The notes beneath the pieces are model-generated. The model worked only from the letters and a program-made list of their open reading frames with translations. It was not told where the DNA came from and searched no databases. Shown here piece after piece: positions 1 through 7,003 of a DNA stretch of 15,870 nucleotides. The position numbers and the translations under genes are program-made. How positions within the stretch are numbered: position 1 is the stretch's first letter; every line of letters starts with the position of its first letter. The DNA lies in the NCBI GenBank assembly GCA_026987225.1, contig JALSNB010000084.1:1-15870 (forward strand), written 5' to 3'. The DNA comes from Caldisericaceae bacterium (GTDB lineage: Bacteria > Caldisericota > Caldisericia > Caldisericales > Caldisericaceae).

Positions 1-1
1 C

Positions 2-121
2 GATCCGTTTATGACGCTTGCATTTATGAGCCTTCCCGTGATACCGAAACTGAAGATTACGGATAGAGGGCTTGTGGATGTTGACAAATTCGATTTCGTT
101 CCCTTGTTTAAGGAGGAATAA
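2..121 (+). CDS. ade: Adenine deaminase, C-terminal end (partial)
   Basis: This is the last 39 codons of a gene entering from the left edge, ending at TAA (119-121). The peptide includes MTLAFMSLPVIPKLKITDRG and then LVDVDKFDFVPLF. I recognise this as the conserved C-terminus of bacterial adenine deaminase, a metal-dependent amidohydrolase that converts adenine to hypoxanthine and ammonia. The catalytic domain lies outside the window, so active-site residues cannot be checked. The stop codon overlaps the next gene's ATG by one base (TAATG), and the next gene's ribosome binding site lies inside this coding sequence, so the two are almost certainly co-transcribed and translationally coupled. 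The call rests on a remembered family signature over a short stretch. The context of purine-type enzymes and a nucleobase-type importer supports it. Confidence 0.8.
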   Translation, partial: DPFMTLAFMSLPVIPKLKITDRGLVDVDKFDFVPLFKEE

Positions 122-1497
122 TGAAAAAAATTAAAAACGGGTTTATAGTAAAAAGCGGAAACACCTTGCAAAAGGCAACGATTTATATTGACGGCGGAAA
201 AATTTTTTCCGTTCTTCCCGGCGATAATTCGGATTTTTCGGTAGATGAAGAAATCGATGCGGAGGGAAACGTTATTTTTCCCGGATTTATAGATCCGCAC
301 GTTCATTTTGACGATCCGGGCTTTACCGATAGAGAAGATTTCGAAACCGGGACAAGAAGCGCCGCAGCGGGCGGTATCACAACGATTATCGATATGCCGT
401 GCACTTCGATTCCGCCTGTTATAAGCGGAAAGAATTTTGATTACAAACTTGGCATTGTGCAACCGAAGGCATACGTTGATTTTGCTTTTTGGGGCGGCGT
501 AACTCCGGAGCAGATTGACAGCGGTGAATACGAAACCACACTGAAAGAACTTAAAGAAAGAGGTATAGTCGGTGTGAAGTTCTACACGATTTCCGGAATG
601 AAGCTTTACCCGAGAATGCCTGTTCCGAAAATGCATGTTGCGTTTTCTTATTTAAAAAAGCTGAACTTGGTTGCCGCCGTGCACAGCGAAGATTTCTATC
701 TTGTCGATTTTTACTCCGCCTTGATGCAAAATGCGAATCGCAAAGATCCTGAAAGTTGGTTTGAAGGAAGGGTATATGAGGCCGAGGCAAAAGCAATCTG
801 GTCCGTTATGGGAATAGCGGAAAAAGTAGGAAACAAGTTGCATATTGTGCACCTCTCCTCGAAAGCGGGCCTCGAAGCCGTTAAATGGGGGAAATTACAC
901 GGTATAGACATTACTGTTGAAACATGCCCTCAGTATCTGCTCTTTACGGTAGAAGATTTAAAGAGAATCGGTGCGATTTTAAAAACTGCGCCGCCGGTGC
1001 GTAGGGAAGAGGATAGGCTTGCCCTATGGGAAGGGATTGAAAACGGTGATATCGATTTTATATCTACGGATCATGCGGCAGGAAAATATCCGGAGGAAAA
1101 GTCGTCACCCGATATATGGAAGGACTATGCCGGTATCCCGGGCACTCAACTTGTTGTTTCCGAAATTCTTACGTATGGCTATCGGAGCGGTAAATTGACT
1201 CTGGAAAACATTCGGAACTTGCTTTCCAAAAATGCTGCCGTGCGATACGGACTTTTTCCTGAAAAAGGCTCTATGAACATAGGAACGGATGCGGATTTTA
1301 CCATTGTAAATATTAACGAAGAGTGGAAAGTGGATCCTTTAAAACTTGAGAGCAAAGGAAAATATTCGCCGCTTGCAGGAGAAACGCTTAAAGGAAGAGT
1401 CATAAAAACGATTGTGCGCGGGGAAGTTGTTTACGATAAGGATAAAGGGGTTTTGGATAGGAAAGGATACGGCATACTCGTAAGGAGCAAACAATGA
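121..1497 (+). CDS. hyuA: Cyclic amidohydrolase, hydantoinase/dihydropyrimidinase/allantoinase family
   Basis: Hydrolyses a cyclic amide or ureide ring in the cytoplasm. The 458 residues are full length for the family. Binuclear-metal ligands are visible in the expected order: H60 and H62 (DPHVHFDDPG), K153 as the likely carboxylated lysine (GVKFY), H188 (VHSED), H244 (IVHLSS) and D318 (STDHAAG). The motif at 71-93, with FETGTRSAAAGG and DMP, is closer to allantoinase and hydantoinase than to dihydroorotase. It starts at ATG with AAGGAGG five bases upstream and overlaps the upstream stop by one base; it overlaps the next gene by ATGA. In the E. coli purine/uric acid cluster hyuA sits with ygeY, ygeW and carbamate kinase, as here. 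Family membership is clear. The exact ring opened (hydantoin, allantoin, dihydropyrimidine or a reduced purine product) is inference. Confidence 0.88.
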   Translation: MKKIKNGFIVKSGNTLQKATIYIDGGKIFSVLPGDNSDFSVDEEIDAEGNVIFPGFIDPHVHFDDPGFTDREDFETGTRSAAAGGITTIIDMPCTSIPPVISGKNFDYKLGIVQPKAYVDFAFWGGVTPEQIDSGEYETTLKELKERGIVGVKFYTISGMKLYPRMPVPKMHVAFSYLKKLNLVAAVHSEDFYLVDFYSALMQNANRKDPESWFEGRVYEAEAKAIWSVMGIAEKVGNKLHIVHLSSKAGLEAVKWGKLHGIDITVETCPQYLLFTVEDLKRIGAILKTAPPVRREEDRLALWEGIENGDIDFISTDHAAGKYPEEKSSPDIWKDYAGIPGTQLVVSEILTYGYRSGKLTLENIRNLLSKNAAVRYGLFPEKGSMNIGTDADFTIVNINEEWKVDPLKLESKGKYSPLAGETLKGRVIKTIVRGEVVYDKDKGVLDRKGYGILVRSKQ

Positions 1498-2306
1498 AAA
1501 TCACAATAGTTGTTGATAATTACGTTTCAAAGAGAGATTTTCTCTCAGAACACGGTTTTTCGATGCTTTTGGAGGAAGGAGAGCATAAATATCTGTTTGA
1601 CAGCGGCCAAGGCATGGTTTTACTGCATAATCTCAGTTTAATCGGAGTAAAGCTAAATGATATAGAAAAGATCATATTGAGCCACGGGCACGATGATCAT
1701 ACGGGCGGTTTAAAATTCTTTACGGAAAATCATATTTATCCTGAAATTATCGCACACCCCGATGTGATTTACCCGAAGTTTAAGATTCAGGGAGAAGTAA
1801 AAAAAGATATCGGACTGAAATTTGTGCTTGACCGTTTTGATTTGAAATTTTCAAAAGAACCTGTCAAGCTTTCCGAGAAAATTATCTTTTCGGGCGAAGT
1901 TCCCAAGCCAAATAAATGGGAACTTGAGGAAACGGCGTATTTTCGTGAAGAAAAGGGCGAAATGGTAAAAGATTCGTTTTCGGACGATACATCCCTATTT
2001 GTAAAACTGAACGAAGGCCTTCTCGTTCTAACAGGCTGTGCTCATTCCGGAATCATAAACATTATTCAATACGGGATGAGTGTTACCGGTGAAACGAAAC
2101 TGTTTGGCGTAATAGGCGGAATGCACCTTAAAAACGCTTCGGCGAAAAGGGTGGAAAGAACCGTTCGATACCTCGGTGATTATAACCCTCAACTTATTAC
2201 CGTTTCCCACTGCACGGGGCTTATTACCGGCGCTGCATTGCGCAATGCATTGGGAGATAGGGTTATTTTTACGGATGTCGGAAAAAAATTCTTGTTTGAT
2301 GTTTGA
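1494..2306 (+). CDS. Metallo-beta-lactamase-fold hydrolase
   Basis: A 270-residue single-domain metallohydrolase. The zinc motif is complete: H64-x-H66-x-D68-H69 (SHGHDDHTGG). Further candidate ligands are H184 (TGCAHSG), H211 (GGMHL) and H239 (SHCTG). The TGCAHSG and IGGMHL signatures place it in the branch often annotated as dihydropterin-type (MJ0301-like) MBL proteins, a broad group whose substrates are mostly unknown. There is no signal peptide, so it is cytoplasmic. The ATG overlaps the hydantoinase stop (ATGA), with AAGGAG just upstream, showing tight translational coupling with a ring-opening enzyme. I know no MBL-fold member in the described E. coli purine/uric acid cluster, so it may supply an extra hydrolytic step, such as lactonase or amidohydrolase chemistry on the same substrate. 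That role is inference. Confidence 0.82.
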   Translation: MKITIVVDNYVSKRDFLSEHGFSMLLEEGEHKYLFDSGQGMVLLHNLSLIGVKLNDIEKIILSHGHDDHTGGLKFFTENHIYPEIIAHPDVIYPKFKIQGEVKKDIGLKFVLDRFDLKFSKEPVKLSEKIIFSGEVPKPNKWELEETAYFREEKGEMVKDSFSDDTSLFVKLNEGLLVLTGCAHSGIINIIQYGMSVTGETKLFGVIGGMHLKNASAKRVERTVRYLGDYNPQLITVSHCTGLITGAALRNALGDRVIFTDVGKKFLFDV

Positions 2307-2329
2307 AAAAAAACCGAATTGCATATAAT
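2303..2329 (+). promoter_or_regulatory. Possible promoter before ygeY
   Basis: TTGAAA (2303-2308), a 15-bp spacer and a perfect TATAAT (2324-2329) lie in the 69-bp gap between the MBL gene and ygeY. The spacer is shorter than the usual 17 bp and the -35 box overlaps the upstream stop, so strength is uncertain. It could give ygeY-ygeW a start site separate from read-through. Confidence 0.42.
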
Positions 2330-2375
2330 TGTTAACCAAAGCTATTCAAAATAAGACAGGAGGTACATAAATATT

Positions 2376-3581
2376 ATGGAATTAGAAGAGAAAGTGAACG
2401 AACTTGTCGAAAAGTACAAGGGTGATATTATCAAATTTGCACAGGACATTGTCAGAACAAAATCTTATTCCGGCCAGGAAGAAAAACTCGTAAAGCTCTT
2501 TGAGAGCAAAATGAAAGAGCTCGGTTTTGACGAAGTGATTATTGACAAAACCGGAAACATCATCGGAAGAGTTGGCAATGGCAAAACAAAAATTCTTTAC
2601 GATGCCCACATCGACACCGTAGAAGCGGAAGATAAAGAGAACTGGCATTACGATCCGTTTGGCGGAGAAATTGTCGGTGACAGGCTCTACGGAAGAGGCA
2701 GCACCGATGAAAAAGCGGCAATGGCTTCCATGATTTACGGTGCGAAAATTCTCAAAGAGATAGGCATTCCGGAAGACGTATCTTTGTATATTTCAGGTAC
2801 AGTGCAGGAAGAAGTTTGCGACGGCCTTACAATCGGTTATCTTATTAACGAAGTCGTAAAACCGGATTTTGTCGTGCTTTGCGAACCGACAAGCCTCGAC
2901 ATTTACAGGGGCCACAGGGGAAGAGTCGAAGTTTCCATTACAACAAAAGGAAAATCCGCTCATGCCGCTCATCCGAACAGAGGGGACAATGCAATTTACA
3001 GAATGGCAAAAACCGTTGTAAATATCGAAAAACTTACGGAAACATTCAAAGAGGATCCGTTCCTCGGAAAAGGAACGGCGGTTGTGTCCATTATCGAATC
3101 GAAATCGCCCTCCATTAACTCCGTTCCTTACGAGTCCACCATTTATATCGACAGAAGGCTTACAATCGGTGAAACGAAGGAGAGCGCAATAGAAGAATTT
3201 AAAACGACTTTTGTGGATCCTGACAAAACGGAAATCAACGTGCTTACGTTCGAAGGCGTTTCATGGAAGGGCAGAAAAATTTCTCAGGAAAAATATTTCC
3301 CCACATGGGTTCTCGAAGAAGATCATCCGCTCGTTAAAGCAGGTTTCGAGGCGGCAAAAAAGGCGCGTCCCGGTGAAGACGTTAAAGTTTCTCGCTGGAT
3401 TTTCTCCACGAACGGCGTTACGACAATGGGAAGGTTCCATATTCCGTCAATCGGCTTCGGGCCTGGCGACGAATGGCTTGCACATGCGGTTGACGAATAC
3501 GTGAGAGTTTCCGACCTTACGAAAGCGGCGAAATTTTATGCACTTTTCCCGCACAGCCTGGTGAGCAAAATCAAAAAATAG
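2376..3581 (+). CDS. ygeY: YgeY-type M20 family amidohydrolase
   Basis: A di-zinc M20 peptidase/deacylase-family enzyme of 401 residues, close to E. coli YgeY. Metal and catalytic residues are present: H78-x-D80 (YDAHIDTVE), D111 (GRGSTDEKAA), the catalytic E145 with E146 (VQEEVCDG), E170 (LCEPTS) and H370 (LAHAVDEY). The second half of the lid domain carries GHRGRVEVSITTKGKSAHA, usual for M20 dimerisation domains. YgeY proteins are annotated as selenium-metabolism-linked hydrolases and belong to the anaerobic purine/uric acid gene set, where they probably cleave an amide or ureido bond of a pathway intermediate. It starts at ATG after AGGAGGT (2358-2364), a slightly long spacing of 11 bases. 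It ends nine bases before ygeW, whose ribosome binding site begins in this gene's stop. The exact substrate is not visible from sequence. Confidence 0.9.
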   Translation: MELEEKVNELVEKYKGDIIKFAQDIVRTKSYSGQEEKLVKLFESKMKELGFDEVIIDKTGNIIGRVGNGKTKILYDAHIDTVEAEDKENWHYDPFGGEIVGDRLYGRGSTDEKAAMASMIYGAKILKEIGIPEDVSLYISGTVQEEVCDGLTIGYLINEVVKPDFVVLCEPTSLDIYRGHRGRVEVSITTKGKSAHAAHPNRGDNAIYRMAKTVVNIEKLTETFKEDPFLGKGTAVVSIIESKSPSINSVPYESTIYIDRRLTIGETKESAIEEFKTTFVDPDKTEINVLTFEGVSWKGRKISQEKYFPTWVLEEDHPLVKAGFEAAKKARPGEDVKVSRWIFSTNGVTTMGRFHIPSIGFGPGDEWLAHAVDEYVRVSDLTKAAKFYALFPHSLVSKIKK

Positions 3582-3590
3582 GAGGTATCT

Positions 3591-4577
3591 ATGAACACAA
3601 AACTTAAAGGTAGAGATTTTTTAACAACAAACGATTGGACGCTTGAAGAATTGGAACAGGTGCTTGACCTTTCCTTTAAGTTCAAGCAGGAGAGGGCACT
3701 GAGAGTTCCTCATACGAATATCCTTCCCGGCAGAGAACTGTTTATGATTTTTAAGGACAAATCCACAAGAACGAGAAATTCTACGGAGACGGCGATGATT
3801 CAATTGGGCGGGCATGCAACATACCTTCCTGCCGAAGCAACGCAGATTTCTCACGGCGACACGGCAAAAGAAATCGGTATCATTTTCTCGCGCTACGGAG
3901 ACGGTATTGCAATAAGGGACGACATATACTTAGGCGTCGGCCAGAAATATATGGAAGACATTGCAAAATGGGCAGATGTGCCTGTTATCAATCTGGAATC
4001 AGATTGGGACCATCCTATGCAGATGCTTGCCGATATAATGACTATCAAAGAAAAGTTTAATAACGATATTAGGGGAAGAAAATTTGTAATTTCTTGGGCT
4101 TATGCGTCTTCTCACGCAAAACCGCCCGCAGTGCCTCAAGGACTCATAATGATGATGCCGCGTTTTGGTATGAACGTAACGCTTGCCATGCCGGAAGAAT
4201 TCAAACTTCACCCCAAAGCGATGGAGATTGCGGAGAAAAACGCAAAAGAGGCAGGTGTGAACTTTGAAGTCGTTCACGATATGGACGAAGCGTTCAAAGA
4301 TGCGGATGTCGTTTATCCGAAATCCTGGGGTGCTTATTTCTATACGGATAATTTTGACGAAATGAAAAAAATCGCAGACAAGTATAAGGATTGGATCGCA
4401 GACGAGAGAAGGATGAGCCTTGCCAAAAAGAATGCAATTTATATGCATTGTTTGCCCGCAGACAGGGGGAAAGAAGTCACGGATGCAGTAATAGACGGCC
4501 CGCAGTCTGTTGTTTACGACGAAGCCGAGAACAGACTCCATACTGTAAAAGCCGTTCTTGCGCTTACTATCAGGTGA
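3591..4577 (+). CDS. ygeW: YgeW-type knotted carbamoyltransferase
   Basis: A member of the ornithine/aspartate carbamoyltransferase superfamily. The carbamoyl-phosphate loop is S58-T-R-T-R62 (DKSTRTRNS), with a second conserved site at H286-C-L-P (HCLPADRG). The stretch SWAYASSHAKPPAVPQG, followed by MPRFGMNVTLAMPE, is the proline-rich 'knot' region typical of YgeW and acetylornithine-type enzymes rather than the ornithine-binding SMG loop of OTC. At 328 residues it is shorter than E. coli YgeW (about 396), so peripheral insertions are missing while the catalytic core is complete. Translation starts at ATG with AGGAGGT overlapping the ygeY stop. Next to carbamate kinase it most likely works in the degradative direction: phosphate plus a ureido acid gives carbamoyl phosphate plus an amine. 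The acceptor/donor is unknown; 2,3-diureidopropionate-like compounds are a candidate. Confidence 0.9.
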   Translation: MNTKLKGRDFLTTNDWTLEELEQVLDLSFKFKQERALRVPHTNILPGRELFMIFKDKSTRTRNSTETAMIQLGGHATYLPAEATQISHGDTAKEIGIIFSRYGDGIAIRDDIYLGVGQKYMEDIAKWADVPVINLESDWDHPMQMLADIMTIKEKFNNDIRGRKFVISWAYASSHAKPPAVPQGLIMMMPRFGMNVTLAMPEEFKLHPKAMEIAEKNAKEAGVNFEVVHDMDEAFKDADVVYPKSWGAYFYTDNFDEMKKIADKYKDWIADERRMSLAKKNAIYMHCLPADRGKEVTDAVIDGPQSVVYDEAENRLHTVKAVLALTIR

Positions 4578-4583
4578 GGCATT

Positions 4584-4610
4584 TTGTTAAAAAGGCTTTT
4601 GTGCTATTAT
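4584..4610 (+). promoter_or_regulatory. Probable extended -10 promoter for carbamate kinase
   Basis: TTGTTA (4584-4589), a 15-bp spacer and TATTAT (4605-4610) preceded by TG at 4602-4603, which makes the extended -10 form TGnTATTAT. An extended -10 tolerates a poor or mis-spaced -35. It sits in the 89-bp ygeW/carbamate kinase gap, with the ribosome binding site GGAGGTGAG (4655-4663) downstream. Confidence 0.45.
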
Positions 4611-4666
4611 TTGAAAAATTCTGAAAAGGAGAGATTCCCTTTTCGTAAATCTACGGAGGTGAGTTA

Positions 4667-5617
4667 ATGGGAAAGTTAGCTGTACTTGCGATTGGAGGTA
4701 ATTCTCTGATCAAGGACAAGCAACATCAGACTGTGGAAGATCAGTATGCCGCAGTGTGTGAGACTGCAAAACACATCGTCGGCATGGTGGAACAGGGGCT
4801 TGACGTTGTTGTTACACACGGAAACGGGCCGCAGGTGGGGTTTATCCTGAGACGTGTGGAAATTGCACATGACGTTGCGGGTATGCATCTCGTGCCTCTT
4901 GCGAATTGCGGTGCCGACACGCAGGGTGCAATCGGTTATCAGATTCAACAGGCACTTGACAATGAATTTCGCAGAAGAGGGATAAACAAAAAGGCCGCAA
5001 CTGTTGTAACTCAGGTTGTTGTGGATAAAAACGATCCTGCGTTTAAAAATCCTTCCAAGCCAATCGGAACTTTTTACACAAAAGAGCAAGCCGAAAAACT
5101 TCAAAAAGAGCATCCGGATTGGGTAATTATCAATGATGCGGGCAGAGGATACAGAAGGGTTGTTCCTTCACCCATGCCAAAAGAAATCATCGAGCAGGAT
5201 GCAATCGAACTACTTGTAAAAAGCGGTTTCAGCGTGGTTGGCGTAGGCGGAGGCGGCATTCCGGTGATCAGGAATGAAAACGGTGATCTCGAAGGCATTG
5301 CCGCAGTTATCGATAAAGACAATGCGTCAAGCTTGCTTGCGATTAACATTAAAGCGGATCTGTTTATCATTTCGACAGGTGTTGAAAAAGTGTATTTGAA
5401 CTTCAACAAGCCGAATCAGAAAGCTCTTGATAAGCTTACCGTTGCGGAAGCTAAAAAATACGTTGAGGAGGGGCATTTTGCGAAAGGCAGTATGCTTCCC
5501 AAGATTCAGGCGGTAATAAGATTTTTGGAAGCAGGCGGAAAAGAAGCGATTATTACGAACCCCGAATCCCTCGAAAAGGCACTTAAAGGTGAAACCGGAA
5601 CACATATATATCCGTAA
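4667..5617 (+). CDS. arcC: Carbamate kinase
   Basis: Transfers phosphate from carbamoyl phosphate to ADP, giving ATP and carbamate (then CO2 and ammonia). At 316 residues it is standard length for the amino-acid-kinase-fold carbamate kinases. Motifs: the N-terminal phosphate loop AIGGNSL (8-14), THGNGPQVG (50-58), the lid/active segment RRVVPSPMPKEIIE, the glycine-rich VGVGGGGIPV, and the C-terminal KGSMLPKI. The ATG follows a strong GGAGGTGAG. Together with ygeW directly upstream it forms a substrate-level phosphorylation module, the same logic as arginine deiminase or allantoin fermentation pathways. No arginine deiminase or ornithine carbamoyltransferase gene is in the window, so a ureide source of carbamoyl phosphate is more likely than arginine. 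It is followed by a hairpin terminator. Confidence 0.95.
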   Translation: MGKLAVLAIGGNSLIKDKQHQTVEDQYAAVCETAKHIVGMVEQGLDVVVTHGNGPQVGFILRRVEIAHDVAGMHLVPLANCGADTQGAIGYQIQQALDNEFRRRGINKKAATVVTQVVVDKNDPAFKNPSKPIGTFYTKEQAEKLQKEHPDWVIINDAGRGYRRVVPSPMPKEIIEQDAIELLVKSGFSVVGVGGGGIPVIRNENGDLEGIAAVIDKDNASSLLAINIKADLFIISTGVEKVYLNFNKPNQKALDKLTVAEAKKYVEEGHFAKGSMLPKIQAVIRFLEAGGKEAIITNPESLEKALKGETGTHIYP

Positions 5618-5650
5618 TAAGTTTTTCTGCCTTTATAAAAAATAAGTTAA

Positions 5651-5690
5651 AAAGGGCCTCCGCTCCGATGGGGGCTCTTTACATTTTAAA
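5651..5690 (+). terminator. Intrinsic terminator after carbamate kinase
   Basis: An 11-bp stem (5651-5661 with 5670-5680, two G.U pairs) and an 8-nt loop, followed by a modest T-rich tail. The T tract is broken (TCTTTACATTTT), so termination may be partial. Its 3' arm overlaps the -35 box of the next promoter. Confidence 0.62.
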
Positions 5691-5705
5691 ATTTGTGATT
5701 ATAAT
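5678..5705 (+). promoter_or_regulatory. Promoter of the ABC importer operon
   Basis: TTTACA (5678-5683), a 16-bp spacer and TATAAT (5700-5705) match the housekeeping sigma consensus at 11 of 12 positions. It lies about 80 bp before the binding-protein gene. The -35 hexamer lies within the end of the carbamate kinase terminator, so read-through and initiation could interfere. No purine riboswitch-like fold is apparent in the short leader. Confidence 0.68.
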
Positions 5706-5712
5706 TTGAACT

Positions 5713-5722
5713 AAGGAGGTGA
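5713..5722 (+). promoter_or_regulatory. Orphan Shine-Dalgarno-like sequence
   Basis: AAGGAGGTGA is a 10-base match to the anti-SD complement, but no ATG, GTG or TTG lies at usable distance. The only overlapping start, GTG at 5719, would give 14 codons ending at TAA 5761. The real ribosome binding site of the next gene is GGAGGAGGT at 5771-5779. The sequence between is A-rich and probably unstructured. It may be a ribosome standby site or the remnant of a duplicated leader. Confidence 0.4.
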
Positions 5723-5786
5723 GAGCAGCAAACAAAAGCGCGAAAAGAAAACAAAAATACTAAAAGAGAAGGAGGAGGTAGCAGTA

Positions 5787-6932
5787 ATGAAGAGATTTAA
5801 AGTATTAGCACTTATTCTTGCAGTTTTGTTTGTTGTAACAATTTTTGCCGGCTGCGGTCCTAAAAAACCGGCAACGAATCCGTCGTCAGGCACAAGTCAG
5901 CAGCAACCGGCGCAGAAGCCTAAGAAGAAGATCAAAGTGGCAATGATTCTTGTGGGACCTAAAAATGACGGTGGTTGGTCACAGGCGCATTATGAAGGTT
6001 TGATGTATCTTAAAGATCATGATCCGAATGTTGAAGTCGCATACTCTGAAAGCGTTCCAGAAGGCGCACCTGCGGAAAAAGTTTTGATGGATTACTGCAA
6101 CCAAGGCTATAAGGTGATTTTCGGGACAAGTTTCGGATTTATGGATCCTATGGTAAATGTTTCAAAGGATTATCCGAATGTAATTTTCGAGCACTGTTCC
6201 GGTTATAAAACAACAAAGAATATGGGCACTTATTTCGGTAGAATGTATCAGCCGGACTACCTTGCAGGACTTGTTGCGGGTATGATGACAAAGACAAATT
6301 ACATCGGTTTTGTCGCTCCGTTCTCAATTCCGGAAGTTGTAAGGGAAATTGATGCGTTTACCATCGGAGTCCAGGAAGTTAATCCAAAGGCAAAAGTTCA
6401 TGTGGTATGGCTTAACACTTGGTTTGACCCGACAAAAGAAGGAAATGCTGCAAAAACATTCATTGCCAACGGTGCAGATATTATTGCAAGCGGTATGGAT
6501 TCACCCGCACCTCTTGAAGAAGCGCAGAAAGCGGGAATTTATGCAATCGGGTATGATAGGGATATGTCGAGTTTTGCACCTAAAGCAGTCCTTACCTCTC
6601 GTATCTGGCATTGGGGTGTGTTCTATACGAAGTGCCTGAAGGAAGTTGAAGATGGCACATGGAAACCAACCCAGTATTGGGGCGGAATGGCCGATGGTAT
6701 TGTTTCGCTTGCTCCGTTCGGACCGATGGTTCCGCAAAAAGTGAGAGACTACGTGCTCAAGAGAGAACAGGAAATTAAAAACGGAACTTTCAAAGTGTTT
6801 GCAGGCCCGATTTATGACCAGAACGGAAAGCTCAGAGTGCCGAAGGGACAAGAACTTCCCGATGCTCAGAAACTTCAGCTCCAGTGGTTTGTTAAAGGTG
6901 TAATAGGGACAATTCCAAAGAGCGGCTCGTAA
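5787..6932 (+). CDS. BMP-family substrate-binding lipoprotein, probably purine-base specific
   Basis: The extracytoplasmic binding protein of the importer encoded downstream. Residues 1-22 form a lipoprotein signal (KR, a hydrophobic core, then FAGC) with C23 as lipidation site, followed by a Pro/Gln/Ser-rich linker to about residue 47. The mature domain (about 48-381) is of the basic membrane protein (Bmp/PnrA) type: KVAMILVGPKNDGGWSQAHY is the first strand and ligand loop. It has the GWxxAHYEG variant rather than the PnrA-type loop of nucleoside binders. Later stretches (SGYKTTKN, VWLNTWFDPTKE, DGTWKPTQYWGGMADG) resemble, from memory, the Brucella purine-binding protein with bound adenine. 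A purine nucleobase ligand is therefore likelier than a nucleoside. It starts at ATG after GGAGGAGGT, and is followed by a hairpin that probably boosts its expression over the other subunits. Confidence 0.88.
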   Translation: MKRFKVLALILAVLFVVTIFAGCGPKKPATNPSSGTSQQQPAQKPKKKIKVAMILVGPKNDGGWSQAHYEGLMYLKDHDPNVEVAYSESVPEGAPAEKVLMDYCNQGYKVIFGTSFGFMDPMVNVSKDYPNVIFEHCSGYKTTKNMGTYFGRMYQPDYLAGLVAGMMTKTNYIGFVAPFSIPEVVREIDAFTIGVQEVNPKAKVHVVWLNTWFDPTKEGNAAKTFIANGADIIASGMDSPAPLEEAQKAGIYAIGYDRDMSSFAPKAVLTSRIWHWGVFYTKCLKEVEDGTWKPTQYWGGMADGIVSLAPFGPMVPQKVRDYVLKREQEIKNGTFKVFAGPIYDQNGKLRVPKGQELPDAQKLQLQWFVKGVIGTIPKSGS

Positions 6933-6951
6933 TCGAATAGAAATTAAGAAT

Positions 6952-6989
6952 TGCCTCGGGCTGATAGGCAGCTCGGGGCATATTTTTTA
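6952..6989 (+). terminator. Intergenic hairpin/attenuator between binding protein and ATPase
   Basis: A 12-bp stem (6952-6963 with 6969-6980, two G.U pairs) and a 5-nt loop, followed by TATTTTTTA. This has the form of an intrinsic terminator, but the ATPase start lies only about 15 bases further on with no separate promoter visible. It most likely terminates or stabilises part of the transcripts, leaving binding protein in excess over membrane components. Confidence 0.72.
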
Positions 6990-7003
6990 TACGGAGGAAA
7001 GCG

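Noticed and set aside
3999..4541. Long 180-codon open frame on the minus strand inside ygeW.
   Set aside because: It is a shadow of a clearly conserved gene, is rich in Cys/His/Arg, and lacks any family pattern.
5719..5763. A 14-codon leader peptide beginning at GTG in the importer leader.
   Set aside because: The GTG overlaps the ribosome binding site itself, so initiation there is implausible; kept only as an orphan SD.
5690..5786. Possible purine riboswitch before the nucleobase importer.
   Set aside because: The leader is short and A-rich, and I see none of the conserved purine-riboswitch core or its three-way junction pairing.
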